58,119 bases of DNA from Actinomycetota bacterium (GTDB lineage Bacteria > Actinomycetota > Acidimicrobiia > Acidimicrobiales > Ilumatobacteraceae). Each line of letters begins with the position of its first letter. Position 1 is the stretch's first letter. A program made the translations under genes and the position numbers. A model generated the notes under the pieces. That model was not told where the DNA came from and did not search any database. It saw only the letters and a program-made list of their open reading frames with translations. The stretch lies in contig WLGS01000003.1 in the NCBI GenBank assembly GCA_009703125.1, positions 1 to 58,119 of the forward strand, in the 5' to 3' direction. This document shows positions 50,527 through 58,119 of the stretch, piece by piece.

Positions 50527-52016
50527 ACCAACGCATACGCCATTTAACCGTGGCACTCATTGTGTTGTTTGCAGTGTTGTTTATTCAACTCACCACCTGG
50601 CAAGTAGTGCGACGTGATGATCTAGTGGCAGATGCGCGCAACAACCGTGTCTCACTTCGAGAGTTTGATACACGGCGTGGGCCCATTGTGACTGCTGATG
50701 GCACCGTTGTTGCTGCAACTGAACCAGTAGACCCTGCCACCAACACCAGCCGCTTTGGATATCAACGTGTGTATCCCAAAGGTGATCTGTATGCACATGT
50801 GACTGGCCACTACACATTGGGTTTTGGCCGCACACAAATTGAGCGCGTGCACAACGACGTGTTGATGGGCAAAACGCCCCAACAACAACTTGAGGGTGCC
50901 GGTGATTTGTTTTCTCGCGCCGATACTTCTGGCAGTGTGCACCTCACTGTGGATAGTCGCATTCAACAAGCAGCCAAAGATGCATTGGGTAAACGCGAAG
51001 GGTCTGTAGTGGTGATGAACCCCACCACGGGCGCGGTGCTCGCGATGTATTCGAACCCTAGCTATGACCCGAACCTTGTGGCATCACACAATGGCAACAG
51101 TGTGAACACTGTGATGACCGAACTACAAGCCGATGCACGTAAGCCGTTGTTGGCTAATGCGTACCAAGAGCGATACATGCCGGGCTCCACCATGAAGATA
51201 GTGACCACCGCGGTGGGCTTTGAGACAGGCTTTCTTACCATGGAACGTGTATTCGCCAACGAGCGTGAATGGCTACCGCCAAACACCACCAAACCAATTC
51301 GTAACTATGGCCAACGTGAATGTGGTGGCGACATGTTGGAAGTGTTCCGACGCAGTTGCAATATCCCCTTTGCACAAGCAGCTGTTGAGATTGGCCCCAG
51401 TGTGATGGTGGATGGTGCGAACCGTTTTGGTTTTGATGAACGCGTGCCTTTTGATTTGCCGGGGGCAGCAGCGAGCACCTTTGGTGGTCTTGCAAAAGAT
51501 TTTGATGACTCACTCGCATTGCTTGCCATTCACGGTTTTGGACAAGGGGGTGTGCAAGTAACTCCCCTACACATGACAATGATCGCTTCCAGTGTTGCTA
51601 ATGGCGGTCGCATGATGAAACCATTTGTGGTGGAGCAAACACGCACACAATCGGGAACACCCATCTCCACTACATCACCTTCTGTATGGAAAACGCCGAT
51701 GTCTCCTGCAACGGCCACCACATTGACTGCGTTAATGAAAGAAGTGGTGCGTAACGGAACTGCAACGTGTTGTTTCCGTTTGGCAAACGGTGTGGTGGGG
51801 GCTGCGAAAACAGGAACTGCGCAGTTGAACCCCGAGGGTGAACCCGAACGATCACATGCATGGATTACTGCATTTGCCCCCGCCGATGCACCCACTGTGG
51901 CAATTACGGTGTTTATTAAAGGTGTTGATGATGAAGTGTCTGCCTCAACGGGTGGTCGACTTGCAGGCCCAGTTGCAGCAAAGGTGCTCAATACTGCGTT
52001 ATCTGTTGTGAAATAG
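50523..52016 (+). CDS. pbpA: Class B penicillin-binding protein (PbpA)
   Basis: A 497-residue transpeptidase anchored by one N-terminal helix (residues 8-27). The penicillin-binding domain shows MPGSTMKIV (Ser-x-x-Lys near 221), RRSCNIPFA (Ser-x-Asn near 278) and AAKTGTAQ (Lys-Thr-Gly near 437). It cross-links the glycan strands made by RodA. The ATG at 50523 overlaps the rodA stop (ATGA); an in-frame ATG at 50499 lies in rodA and is not used. Before SxN, the stretch NYGQRECGGDMLEVFRRSC carries two Cys that might pair outside the cell. Confidence 0.93.
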   Translation: MNQRIRHLTVALIVLFAVLFIQLTTWQVVRRDDLVADARNNRVSLREFDTRRGPIVTADGTVVAATEPVDPATNTSRFGYQRVYPKGDLYAHVTGHYTLGFGRTQIERVHNDVLMGKTPQQQLEGAGDLFSRADTSGSVHLTVDSRIQQAAKDALGKREGSVVVMNPTTGAVLAMYSNPSYDPNLVASHNGNSVNTVMTELQADARKPLLANAYQERYMPGSTMKIVTTAVGFETGFLTMERVFANEREWLPPNTTKPIRNYGQRECGGDMLEVFRRSCNIPFAQAAVEIGPSVMVDGANRFGFDERVPFDLPGAAASTFGGLAKDFDDSLALLAIHGFGQGGVQVTPLHMTMIASSVANGGRMMKPFVVEQTRTQSGTPISTTSPSVWKTPMSPATATTLTALMKEVVRNGTATCCFRLANGVVGAAKTGTAQLNPEGEPERSHAWITAFAPADAPTVAITVFIKGVDDEVSASTGGRLAGPVAAKVLNTALSVVK

Positions 52017-52083
52017 CGAGATGTAGTGCCCAAATGGGTGCCCGAAGGCTCTGGTGTAGGAGCGATAGCCTCTATAAAGCCTT

Positions 52084-54057
52084 ATGACGAATCAGAATCC
52101 CACGGTGATTAACGACCGCTACGAACTTGGCCAACGCATTGGCCGTGGCGGAATGGCCGATGTGTTTCTGGCTCGCGACCTTTTGCTAGATCGCCAAGTG
52201 GCCTTGAAGGTGTTGTTCCCTGAACACGCCATTGACCCGAACTTTGTAGAGCGTTTCCGCCGCGAAGCGCAATCTGTGGCCGGATTGAACCACCCCAACA
52301 TTGTGGCCGTCTATGACTGGGGTCAATATTCGAACACCTATTTCATGGCCATGGAATACGTAAAGGGTCGCACGTTGGCAGAACACCTGCGCCGTGAACA
52401 ACAACTCACTCCGCGAGGTGCTGCAAACATTGTGGCCAAGATTGCCAATGCTCTTGCGTATGCACACCGCAACAATGTGGTGCACCGCGACATTAAACCA
52501 GCCAACATTTTGATTGGTGAAAACGGTGACGTGAAGGTTGCAGACTTTGGTATTGCGCGCGCGCTTGATGCACACCACGATGCAGGCCTCACGCAAGATG
52601 GCGCAGTGATGGGTACTGCAACATACTTTTCTCCGGAACAAGCAAAGGGTGAAGGCCTCGACTTGCGTTCGGATCTGTATTCATTAGGTGTTGTTCTGTA
52701 TGAACTCCTAGTGGGCAAGCCGCCATTTACTGGCGAAAACGCATTAGCTACTGCATATATGCAGGTGAACGAGGCGCCCAAGAGCATTCGTAGCCAAGTA
52801 CCTAGCACGCCCGCTGAAATTGAAGTGGTGGTGTCGAAGTGCATCGCTAAAGATCCAGGACTTCGATATTCCTCTGCAGAAGAGTTACGCGATGACTTAG
52901 GACGATTCATGAATGGCCAACAAACACGTGCCATGTATGAAGCGTTATCGATGCAAGGCAAAGTGACACCGGGAACGCCAAACCCCAACGAAGCAACAAC
53001 TGTGATGTCACAAGTGCCGCGCGATCCGAATGCAACCGCAGCCATGCCTGCAGTGTCCCCTGTTGCAGGCACCACCGTGATGCCCGCCACCATGGCCCCG
53101 GTGGAAGATCTTCCCGATTATGACCGTGCAGCGATGAACAAGCGCAACTACATCATTGGGGCCGTCACGGCAGGAATTGTTCTCATCGGTGCAATTGTGT
53201 TCCTTCTCTCCAACATGGGCGGATCAAGTGCAATCACTGTTCCCGCCGTTGCAGGTCAGCCCTGTGATGCTGCCAAGACCACATTGGAACAAGCAGGGTT
53301 TGTTGTAGCGGTGACGCCCGTGGATGCAGTGTGTGACGGCGTGGGTCTTGTGCAAACGCAATCACCTGGTGGTGGCGATAGCGCTATTGAGGGCGAAACC
53401 ATTACGTTGGCATTAGCTGCCACCACAGTGGAAGTGCCGCCAGTTGTGGGCCTCACCGAACAAGCTGCACGTGCAGCGATTGAAGGCGCGGGCTTTGTGT
53501 TTACGCGCGGCCCCGACGTGATTGACAAAACTTTCGCGCTTGGCCAAGTGGTGTTGCAGAACCCCGCGGGTCGTTCACAGTTAGCAAAGGGTGGCACCAT
53601 CTCGGTGAACATCTCTGGTGGCACCGGACAAGTGGCGATTCCTACAGTGGTAATTGGCCAAACAACCGAAGCAGCAAGTGCTTTCTTGCAAGCTGAGCCC
53701 TATGCATTTGTGGTCACCATTGCCGAAGAAGCAAACGACACTGCAGTGAAAGGCACTGTGGTGCGCACCTCGCCAGTTGTGGGGCAATTGCTCGACAAAG
53801 GTGCGCCCGTGACAATTTACGTGTCCTCTGGTCCAAAGCCAGTATCAATGCCGACTTTGGTAGGCCAGTTAGAAGCAGATGCTGTTGCACGATTGACAGC
53901 TTTGAAACTGAAGAGTTCCATTGTCTATGTAGATCTTCCACCCACGGATGCAAACGTGGGCAAAGTGATCTCACAAGGAACAAAGGCCGGCACAATGGTG
54001 GCACCCGCAACTGAGATTGTGTTGACGGTGGGTCGCACCACCCCCACACCTAGTTAG
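52084..54057 (+). CDS. pknB: Ser/Thr protein kinase with PASTA domains (PknB)
   Basis: A 657-residue transmembrane kinase. Gly loop GRGGMADVF (20-28), Lys42 in ALKVL, HRDIKPAN (134-141, Asp136), DFG (154-156) and the activation segment with Thr170 and GTATYFSPEQ. A Pro/Thr linker leads to the membrane helix (about 356-377). Outside follow four PASTA repeats (from about 384, 450, 515 and 590) that sense muropeptides or lipid II. It phosphorylates the FHA proteins and growth enzymes. TATAAA lies five bases before the ATG, an imperfect promoter match, so it may be read both from the operon and alone. No pknA gene precedes it. Confidence 0.95.
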   Translation: MTNQNPTVINDRYELGQRIGRGGMADVFLARDLLLDRQVALKVLFPEHAIDPNFVERFRREAQSVAGLNHPNIVAVYDWGQYSNTYFMAMEYVKGRTLAEHLRREQQLTPRGAANIVAKIANALAYAHRNNVVHRDIKPANILIGENGDVKVADFGIARALDAHHDAGLTQDGAVMGTATYFSPEQAKGEGLDLRSDLYSLGVVLYELLVGKPPFTGENALATAYMQVNEAPKSIRSQVPSTPAEIEVVVSKCIAKDPGLRYSSAEELRDDLGRFMNGQQTRAMYEALSMQGKVTPGTPNPNEATTVMSQVPRDPNATAAMPAVSPVAGTTVMPATMAPVEDLPDYDRAAMNKRNYIIGAVTAGIVLIGAIVFLLSNMGGSSAITVPAVAGQPCDAAKTTLEQAGFVVAVTPVDAVCDGVGLVQTQSPGGGDSAIEGETITLALAATTVEVPPVVGLTEQAARAAIEGAGFVFTRGPDVIDKTFALGQVVLQNPAGRSQLAKGGTISVNISGGTGQVAIPTVVIGQTTEAASAFLQAEPYAFVVTIAEEANDTAVKGTVVRTSPVVGQLLDKGAPVTIYVSSGPKPVSMPTLVGQLEADAVARLTALKLKSSIVYVDLPPTDANVGKVISQGTKAGTMVAPATEIVLTVGRTTPTPS

Positions 54058-54064
54058 CGCAAAT

Positions 54065-54643
54065 TTATTTTGTGCAGCGCGCAAGAAAATTGCGCAACAG
54101 ATCATGGCCTGCCGCAGTGAGAATACTCTCGGGATGAAACTGCACACCTTCCACATCAACATCACGATGTCGCACGCCCATCACTGTGCCATCTGCTGAT
54201 TCTGCAGTAATCAACAACTCTGCGGGCATGGTTGCACGATCAATCACTAATGAGTGATAACGCGTAGCTTCCAGTGGTGAAGGTATACCAGTGAATACTC
54301 CGGTGTTGTTGTGTGTAATGAACGAAGTTTTTCCGTGCATGAGTTGTGGTGCACTCACAACATCGCCGCCATACACGTGACCAATTGCTTGATGCCCGAG
54401 ACACACACCAAACACCGGCGTGTTTCCCGCGAAGGCGCGAATGGCATCACAGATAATTCCTGCCTCTTCTGGCCGACCAGGACCAGGCGACAACAACACG
54501 CCATCGGGGGCGAGTGCAACTGCTTCTTCGACGGTGAGTTGATCGTTGCGCACCACAATGGGGTCAGCACCTAGTTCACCGAGATATTGCACGATGTTGT
54601 AGACAAAGCTGTCGTAACTATCGATGACAAGGATGCGTGGCAC
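54065..54643 (-). CDS. trpG: Anthranilate/aminodeoxychorismate synthase glutaminase subunit
   Basis: A 192-residue class I glutaminase: ILVIDSYDSFVYNIVQYLGE at the N-terminus, LLSPGPGRPEEAG near 50, the nucleophile Cys in GVCLGHQAIGHVYG near 78, and GVQFHPESILT near 168 (His, Glu). It supplies ammonia to TrpE or PabB; neither partner is in the window, so TrpG or PabA cannot be told apart. GTG at 54643 gives the canonical start with GCAGG eight bases before it; a GTG at 54667 adds eight residues. Synteny with pknB and crgA matches the mycobacterial trpG position. It runs tail to tail with pknB, seven bases apart. Confidence 0.9.
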   Translation of the reverse strand: MPRILVIDSYDSFVYNIVQYLGELGADPIVVRNDQLTVEEAVALAPDGVLLSPGPGRPEEAGIICDAIRAFAGNTPVFGVCLGHQAIGHVYGGDVVSAPQLMHGKTSFITHNNTGVFTGIPSPLEATRYHSLVIDRATMPAELLITAESADGTVMGVRHRDVDVEGVQFHPESILTAAGHDLLRNFLARCTK

Positions 54644-54701
54644 CCTTCCAGCCTGCCGTGTTTTCACCCGATTTGTGAAGTCAATTAGGCCCTCGGCGTT
54701 C

Positions 54702-54707
54702 TACACT
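54702..54707 (+). promoter_or_regulatory. Probable -10 box TACACT for crgA
   Basis: TACACT, seven bases, GTG at 54715; the same box and spacing as at ugd. Confidence 0.5.
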
Positions 54708-54714
54708 CGTTGTC

Positions 54715-55023
54715 GTGGCAAAGAATCAGAAAAAGGGCGGTCGCGTCACCCCCAAAGGTGGACACATCAATCCGGCGAATGTGCACGGAACAAACCCCGA
54801 GTCGGTGAGTTCTTCCAGCCGCTACACCCCACCCATTCCTGAATTCAAGAAGTCCAGCCCACCATGGGTGTTATGGGTGATGTTCGCGCTGTTGGGCGTG
54901 GGTTTCCTCATTATTTTGTTCTATTACTTGGGTTTTGTACCGGGTGGGCGCAGCAATTGGTACCTAGCCGTGGGTTTGGTGTCGCTTTTGGGTGGGTTGT
55001 ACACAGCCACCAAATATCACTAA
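54715..55023 (+). CDS. crgA: CrgA, cell division regulator
   Basis: A 102-residue membrane protein with a basic, Gly/Asn-rich N-terminus (KNQKKGGRVTPKGGHINPAN), the motif KKSSPPWVLWVMFALLGVGF and two membrane helices (about 50-71 and 81-98) joined by a short loop. CrgA binds FtsZ, FtsI and the PBP/PknB machinery at the septum. The N-terminal tail is about ten residues longer than the common 85-93. Start is GTG behind its own box. Divergent from trpG. Confidence 0.88.
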   Translation: MAKNQKKGGRVTPKGGHINPANVHGTNPESVSSSSRYTPPIPEFKKSSPPWVLWVMFALLGVGFLIILFYYLGFVPGGRSNWYLAVGLVSLLGGLYTATKYH

Positions 55024-55076
55024 AAGCCTCGCATACCTATACGGGTACCCGACTTTGTGAAATTGCAACGGTGTAG

Positions 55077-55109
55077 TTATCACCACCGTTATCCACAACT
55101 TGTGGAGAA
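55077..55109. promoter_or_regulatory. Pair of inverted DnaA boxes
   Basis: TTATCCACA (55089-55097, plus strand, perfect consensus) faces TTCTCCACA (55109-55101, minus strand, fits TTNTCCACA) with three bases between. A weaker TTATCACCA begins at 55078. All lie between the ends of crgA and the zinc-ribbon gene. In relatives this gene cluster is near oriC, so this may be an outlying DnaA-binding site. Confidence 0.55.
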
Positions 55110-55113
55110 CTCT

Positions 55114-55395
55114 CTATTCGTACAGCGGCGCGATGATGTCCATGTCTTCGAGACAGTGACGCGGCGGTGGCGGATCTTCATCTGGTGCCATCACCACACG
55201 TAATTCCACACCACACACACTGCAGCGATACCGCACATTGATCTTGCGCATCTCACCACTGGGAGGTGGCGGTGGCAGTGAATTCGTCATCGACTTCAAC
55301 ATGCCAAAGCCAAACTTCCAGATGAGCCGCATAAACACGAGGCCCACTGCAACCCAGACAATTGTTCCCCATGCGGGAAACGAGAGGGCAAACAT
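55114..55395 (-). CDS. Small membrane protein with a zinc-ribbon-like tail
   Basis: A 93-residue protein: one membrane helix (about 5-26, LSFPAWGTIVWVAVGLVFMRL), a Pro-rich hinge (LPPPPPSG) and a C-terminal part with YRCSVCGVELRVV and, later, PPRHCLEDM, giving Cys, Cys and His/Cys for a metal site. I know no function. ATG at 55395 is used; a TTG two codons earlier is weaker. The thiolase stop TAA lies nine bases upstream and could start an imperfect -10 (TAACAG). Likely co-transcribed with the thiolase. Confidence 0.7.
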   Translation of the reverse strand: MFALSFPAWGTIVWVAVGLVFMRLIWKFGFGMLKSMTNSLPPPPPSGEMRKINVRYRCSVCGVELRVVMAPDEDPPPPRHCLEDMDIIAPLYE

Positions 55396-55404
55396 GTGCA
55401 ACTG

Positions 55405-56574
55405 TTAGCCGAGGCGTTCGATGATGGTGGCGTTTGCCATGCCGCCACCTTCACACATTGTTTGCAGACCGTAGCGACCGTTGGTGCGCTCGAGCTCATG
55501 CAGCAATGTGGTGAGCAAACGTGTGCCACTTGCACCCAATGGGTGACCCAATGCAATGGCGCCACCGTTGGGGTTCACCTTTGCCATGTCGGGGCGTAGT
55601 TCTTTCTCCCATGCCAACACAACAGATGCGAATGCTTCGTTGATTTCGGTGAGATCCATGTCTTCCATGGTGAGGCCTGCTTTTGCAAGAGCCTTGCGTG
55701 TTGCAGGAATTGGTGCAGTGAGCATCAACTGCGGGTTGTCGCCAGCGAGACCAAAGTTCACGAACCGTGCGCGTGGTGTGAGACCAAGTGCACGACACTT
55801 CTCTTCGCTCATGATCAACACTGCAGATGCACCGTCGGTGATTTGGCTGGAGTTACCCGCGGTCACGCGGCCACCTTCTTCTTCACTGCGGAATGCAGGC
55901 TTAAGTGTTTGCAGTTTTTCAAATGGAGACTCACGAATACCTTCGTCGGTATTCATCAACTTTCCTTCTGCATCCAAGATGGGAAGAATCTCGCGCTCGA
56001 AGCGTCCTTCTGCTGTTGCTTGTGCAGCAAGTGCTTGTGAGCGTGCAGCGAAACGGTCCATGTCCTCGCGGGTGATGTTCCACTTATCGGCAATCATCTC
56101 AGCGCTAATGCCCTGTGGTACGAGACCACCGTCGGGTGCATAACGTGCAGTCACCATGGGGCCAAATGGGTATCCGTATTTGCCATCGGCAACAGCAGAA
56201 CCCATAGGCACGCGTGTCATTACTTCGACACCGGCTGCAATCACTACGTCGTATGCACCAGCCATCACGCCCTGTGCAGCAAAGTGTGCTGCTTGTTGGC
56301 TAGAGCCACACTGACGATCAATGGTGGTGCCAGGAATTGTCTCTGGCAAACCCGCAGCAAGAACTGCGTTACGTGCCACGTTCAAGCTCTGCTCGCCCAC
56401 TTGCATGACGCAGCCCATGATGACGTCTTCAATCAGTTCGGGATCGATGTTGTTGCGAGCAACGAGTTCTTTCAACGTGTGACCAGCGAGGTCGACGGGG
56501 TGCCAATCTTTCAAGCGACCATTGCGCTTGCCCAGTGGTGTGCGGATGGCATCGACGATGACTGCGTTTTGCAT
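55405..56574 (-). CDS. Thiolase (acetyl-CoA C-acyltransferase)
   Basis: A 389-residue degradative-type thiolase that splits 3-ketoacyl-CoA with CoA, or runs backward to join acyl units. Nucleophile Cys89 in TIDRQCGSSQQA, INEAFAS near 293, His344 in ALGHPLGASG and Cys374 in CEGGGMANA are all present. The sequence is of the FadA/steroid thiolase kind used in fatty-acid or sterol side-chain breakdown. AAGGA lies seven bases before the ATG. The MarR gene is 93 bases upstream in the same direction and a palindrome lies in the gap. Confidence 0.92.
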   Translation of the reverse strand: MQNAVIVDAIRTPLGKRNGRLKDWHPVDLAGHTLKELVARNNIDPELIEDVIMGCVMQVGEQSLNVARNAVLAAGLPETIPGTTIDRQCGSSQQAAHFAAQGVMAGAYDVVIAAGVEVMTRVPMGSAVADGKYGYPFGPMVTARYAPDGGLVPQGISAEMIADKWNITREDMDRFAARSQALAAQATAEGRFEREILPILDAEGKLMNTDEGIRESPFEKLQTLKPAFRSEEEGGRVTAGNSSQITDGASAVLIMSEEKCRALGLTPRARFVNFGLAGDNPQLMLTAPIPATRKALAKAGLTMEDMDLTEINEAFASVVLAWEKELRPDMAKVNPNGGAIALGHPLGASGTRLLTTLLHELERTNGRYGLQTMCEGGGMANATIIERLG

Positions 56575-56592
56575 GGGTTTCCTTGTGATGGG

Positions 56593-56606
56593 GGAACGGG
56601 CGTTCC
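56593..56606. promoter_or_regulatory. Palindrome upstream of the thiolase, possible MarR operator
   Basis: GGAACG-GG-CGTTCC, 6-bp arms with two bases between, centred about 25 bases before the thiolase ATG. Upstream on the minus strand TTGGAC and CAGACT stand 17 bases apart as a possible promoter, placing the palindrome just after the transcription start. Confidence 0.4.
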
Positions 56607-56667
56607 GGTTGCCTCAAAGTCTGCCTTGTTCGCGCCCCGTGTCCAAAGTCGGAACGCACCAGGGGAC

Positions 56668-57111
56668 TTATTCGGCCTCGAGAACCTTTGAAAACACACG
56701 ATGGAGCGCCACAACATCGGTCTCAGTGAGTGTGTTCGTGAAAGCGTGACGCACAATGCGGTAATAGGTAAGGCTGGCTTGTTTCCAGGCGTCATGACCA
56801 CGAGGCGTCAAGGTGACCACGATGGCACGGCCATCATCGAGAACAGATTTCTCACGCGCTACTAATTTGCGCTTCTCTAACTTGTCTAACTGTCGCGACA
56901 AGCTGCTGGGGTGGGTCATCACGCGTTCGGCTAGTTCGTTAAAGCGCAATGAGCCTTCGTCGCTAAACACCAGTGCATCAAGAACTTCGAACCATGGCAA
57001 TTGCAGATCATGATCTTCTTGCAGTGCAAGCGTCAACATTTTGTCGACTGCAGCGTGAGCAACCCGAAACGATCGCCACGCTTCTAAACGTTCAGGGTCT
57101 GGCAGAGTCAT
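56668..57111 (-). CDS. MarR-family transcription regulator
   Basis: A 147-residue winged-helix regulator: FEVLDALVFSDEGSLRFNELAERV (helices 2-3), MTHPSSLSRQLDKLEKRKLV (recognition helix) and the wing VLDDGRAIVVTLTPRGHDAW. MarR proteins are dimers that leave DNA when bound to a small ligand. The ATG at 57111 has TAAATT seven bases before it. The position ahead of a thiolase and after a flavoprotein suggests control of a catabolic set; ligand not known. Confidence 0.88.
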   Translation of the reverse strand: MTLPDPERLEAWRSFRVAHAAVDKMLTLALQEDHDLQLPWFEVLDALVFSDEGSLRFNELAERVMTHPSSLSRQLDKLEKRKLVAREKSVLDDGRAIVVTLTPRGHDAWKQASLTYYRIVRHAFTNTLTETDVVALHRVFSKVLEAE

Positions 57112-57118
57112 TGAAAAG

Positions 57119-57124
57119 AATTTA
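57119..57124 (-). promoter_or_regulatory. -10 box TAAATT fused to the upstream stop codon
   Basis: The TAA that ends the flavoprotein gene starts TAAATT; seven bases later comes the MarR ATG. The same arrangement occurs at 19820. Confidence 0.5.
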
Positions 57125-58119
57125 CTGTGCAGGTGGTGGAGCTGTGACACGTGCAAAGTGGGCACGTGCATCCTCTACTGAGGTGTGTGTGGACAACAAC
57201 GCACGACTGGGCATGACCAACTTGGGCATAGACACACCAAGAACACCCACTAGACGGTTGTTCGCTACATACATTGCGCACCACTTGCCTTCTGCGGGGT
57301 TTCCGGCCACAACTTCTGCAACTGCATCTTTAGTGACACGACCAAGGAACTGAATGCGTGCATCGAATTGATCACTCCAGAAAAATGGCACTGCTTCATA
57401 CGGTGTTTGTTCTGTGTTATTCAATGCAGCCAGCAAGTTCTTTGCTGCATGTGCACCTTGTTCAGCAGCGTTCGTCCAATGCTCCACGCGCATGGTCTCT
57501 TCAACATCTGTGAATAAATGATTGGGCCAACGCAATACATCGCCGGCGGCAAACACATTCTTTGGGCCGGCATTCAATTGTGCATTGCACACAATGCCGT
57601 CAGCAATGGTGAGCCCAGATCCTTCACACCATGATGTTGCAGGCGCAACACCAATTCCCACAATCACCACATCGGCTGGCACTACTTCGCCGTTAGCTAA
57701 AGAGATTGACTCCACGCGTTCGGTGCCATTGATGGATGCCACAGAAACGCCACAACGAATGGTGACACCATTGCGCGTGTGCACATCGCCAATAGCTCTG
57801 CCCATCTCTGGGCCAAGTGCACGAATAAGTGGAGCATCCAAACCTTCCAACACCGTGACGCTTGCGCCACGCTTTGTGGCAGTGGCTGCGGCTTCTAGGC
57901 CAATAAAGCCCGCGCCAATCACCACAACACGTGCGCCTTCGGTGAGTTCTGCGCGCAAGTGTTCTGCGTCATCAATGCTGCGCAGTACATGAATGCCTGC
58001 GAGTGCGGGTTGGTTGGGAAGACGACGCACTACTCCGCCTGTAGCGATGATGAGCCCGTCATAAGAGATGGTCTCCCCTGTTGCCAAAGTAAGCGTGGAT
58101 GCATTGGTGTTCAGTGCGG
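57122..58119 (-). CDS. FAD-dependent ferredoxin-reductase-like oxidoreductase, 5' end cut
   Basis: The C-terminal 331 residues of a pyridine nucleotide-disulfide oxidoreductase; the frame stays open to the window edge, so the N-terminal FAD loop (about 70-80 residues) is missing. Visible are YDGLIIATGG, the NAD-binding VVVIGAGFIGLEAAATATKRG, VFAAGDVLRWPN of the second FAD segment and a C-terminal reductase domain (FFWSDQFDARIQFLG). This is the plan of rubredoxin/ferredoxin reductases that feed P450s or dioxygenases. Its stop codon overlaps the MarR promoter. Confidence 0.85.
   Translation of the reverse strand, partial: ALNTNASTLTLATGETISYDGLIIATGGVVRRLPNQPALAGIHVLRSIDDAEHLRAELTEGARVVVIGAGFIGLEAAATATKRGASVTVLEGLDAPLIRALGPEMGRAIGDVHTRNGVTIRCGVSVASINGTERVESISLANGEVVPADVVIVGIGVAPATSWCEGSGLTIADGIVCNAQLNAGPKNVFAAGDVLRWPNHLFTDVEETMRVEHWTNAAEQGAHAAKNLLAALNNTEQTPYEAVPFFWSDQFDARIQFLGRVTKDAVAEVVAGNPAEGKWCAMYVANNRLVGVLGVSMPKLVMPSRALLSTHTSVEDARAHFARVTAPPPAQ

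Noticed and set aside
52338-53093. 251-residue open frame antisense to pknB, with similar long antisense frames at 51530-52033, 47593-48186 and 11940-12479
   Set aside because: They lie fully inside well-supported genes, lack domains and ribosome sites, and arise from third-position codon bias of the real gene.
54056-54100. GCGCAAA/TTTGTGC hairpin between pknB and trpG as a two-way terminator
   Set aside because: The stem includes a G-T pair, overlaps both gene ends and has no T-run at the right distance.
1-58119. CRISPR arrays, insertion sequences, prophage genes
   Set aside because: No regularly spaced repeats, transposase or phage motifs were found on either strand.

Overview
The window looks like chromosomal DNA of an actinobacterium (Actinomycetota). 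The right end carries the family-typical order fhaA-fhaB-pstP-rodA-pbpA-pknB with trpG/pabA and crgA beside it, and many genes start at ATG or GTG six to nine bases after a TAnnnT box, the signature of leaderless actinobacterial transcripts. A lineage near Acidimicrobiia is a guess from overall feel, not shown by the sequence. No insertion sequence, transposase, phage gene or CRISPR array is visible.

Positions 1 to about 46.7 kb form one large surface-glycan locus with many strand switches. (1) 0.2-12.5 kb: an HNH nuclease gene at the edge, then an ABC-type polysaccharide export module (Wzm permease, Wzt ATPase with a C-terminal cargo-binding domain, two coiled-coil proteins, two GT4 glycosyltransferases, UDP-glucose dehydrogenase, a terminal-modification type methyltransferase) and two very large membrane proteins. 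(2) 12.5-16.9 kb: N-acetyltransferase, aminotransferase and Gfo/Idh dehydrogenase for a 3-acetamido sugar, followed by a second, MsbA/PglK-like ABC transporter. (3) 16.9-34.6 kb: three SDR epimerases resembling the Bordetella WbmF/G/H trio, two asparagine-synthase-like amidotransferases, HisF- and HisH-like proteins plus a WbpG-like amidotransferase, a pair of GT4 paralogues, three paralogous CgeB-like putative glycosyltransferases and several very small genes. This block looks AT-richer than its flanks. (4) 34.6-37 kb: WecB/WbpI-like epimerase and WecC/WbpA-like dehydrogenase. (5) 37-41.5 kb: two polyprenol-type GT2 enzymes, a DUF2304 protein, tRNA-Leu(CAG), a methyltransferase and a DUF2079-like membrane protein. 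(6) 41.5-46.7 kb: rmlA | rmlB-rmlD-rmlC for dTDP-L-rhamnose and an OafA-type O-acyltransferase.

Taken together, the window encodes homologues of every step from UDP-GlcNAc to an acetamidino-mannuronic acid as known from the Pseudomonas aeruginosa B-band O antigen (WbpA, B, E, D, I, then WbpG-HisH-HisF), plus uronamide-type enzymes as in Bordetella, rhamnose synthesis, and two ABC routes for moving the glycan or lipid-linked intermediates over the membrane. That combination, in an organism that should not make LPS, is the main point of interest.

From 46.8 kb rightwards is the conserved growth and division kinase cluster: FHA proteins, PP2C phosphatase, RodA/FtsW glycosyltransferase, class B penicillin-binding protein and a PASTA-domain Ser/Thr kinase (only one kinase; pknA is not there). 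Then come the glutamine amidotransferase of anthranilate/aminodeoxychorismate synthase, CrgA, a pair of DnaA boxes, a small zinc-ribbon membrane protein, a thiolase under a likely MarR regulator, and the C-terminal part of a ferredoxin-reductase-like flavoprotein cut by the window end. No gene-free stretch exceeds about 210 bases.
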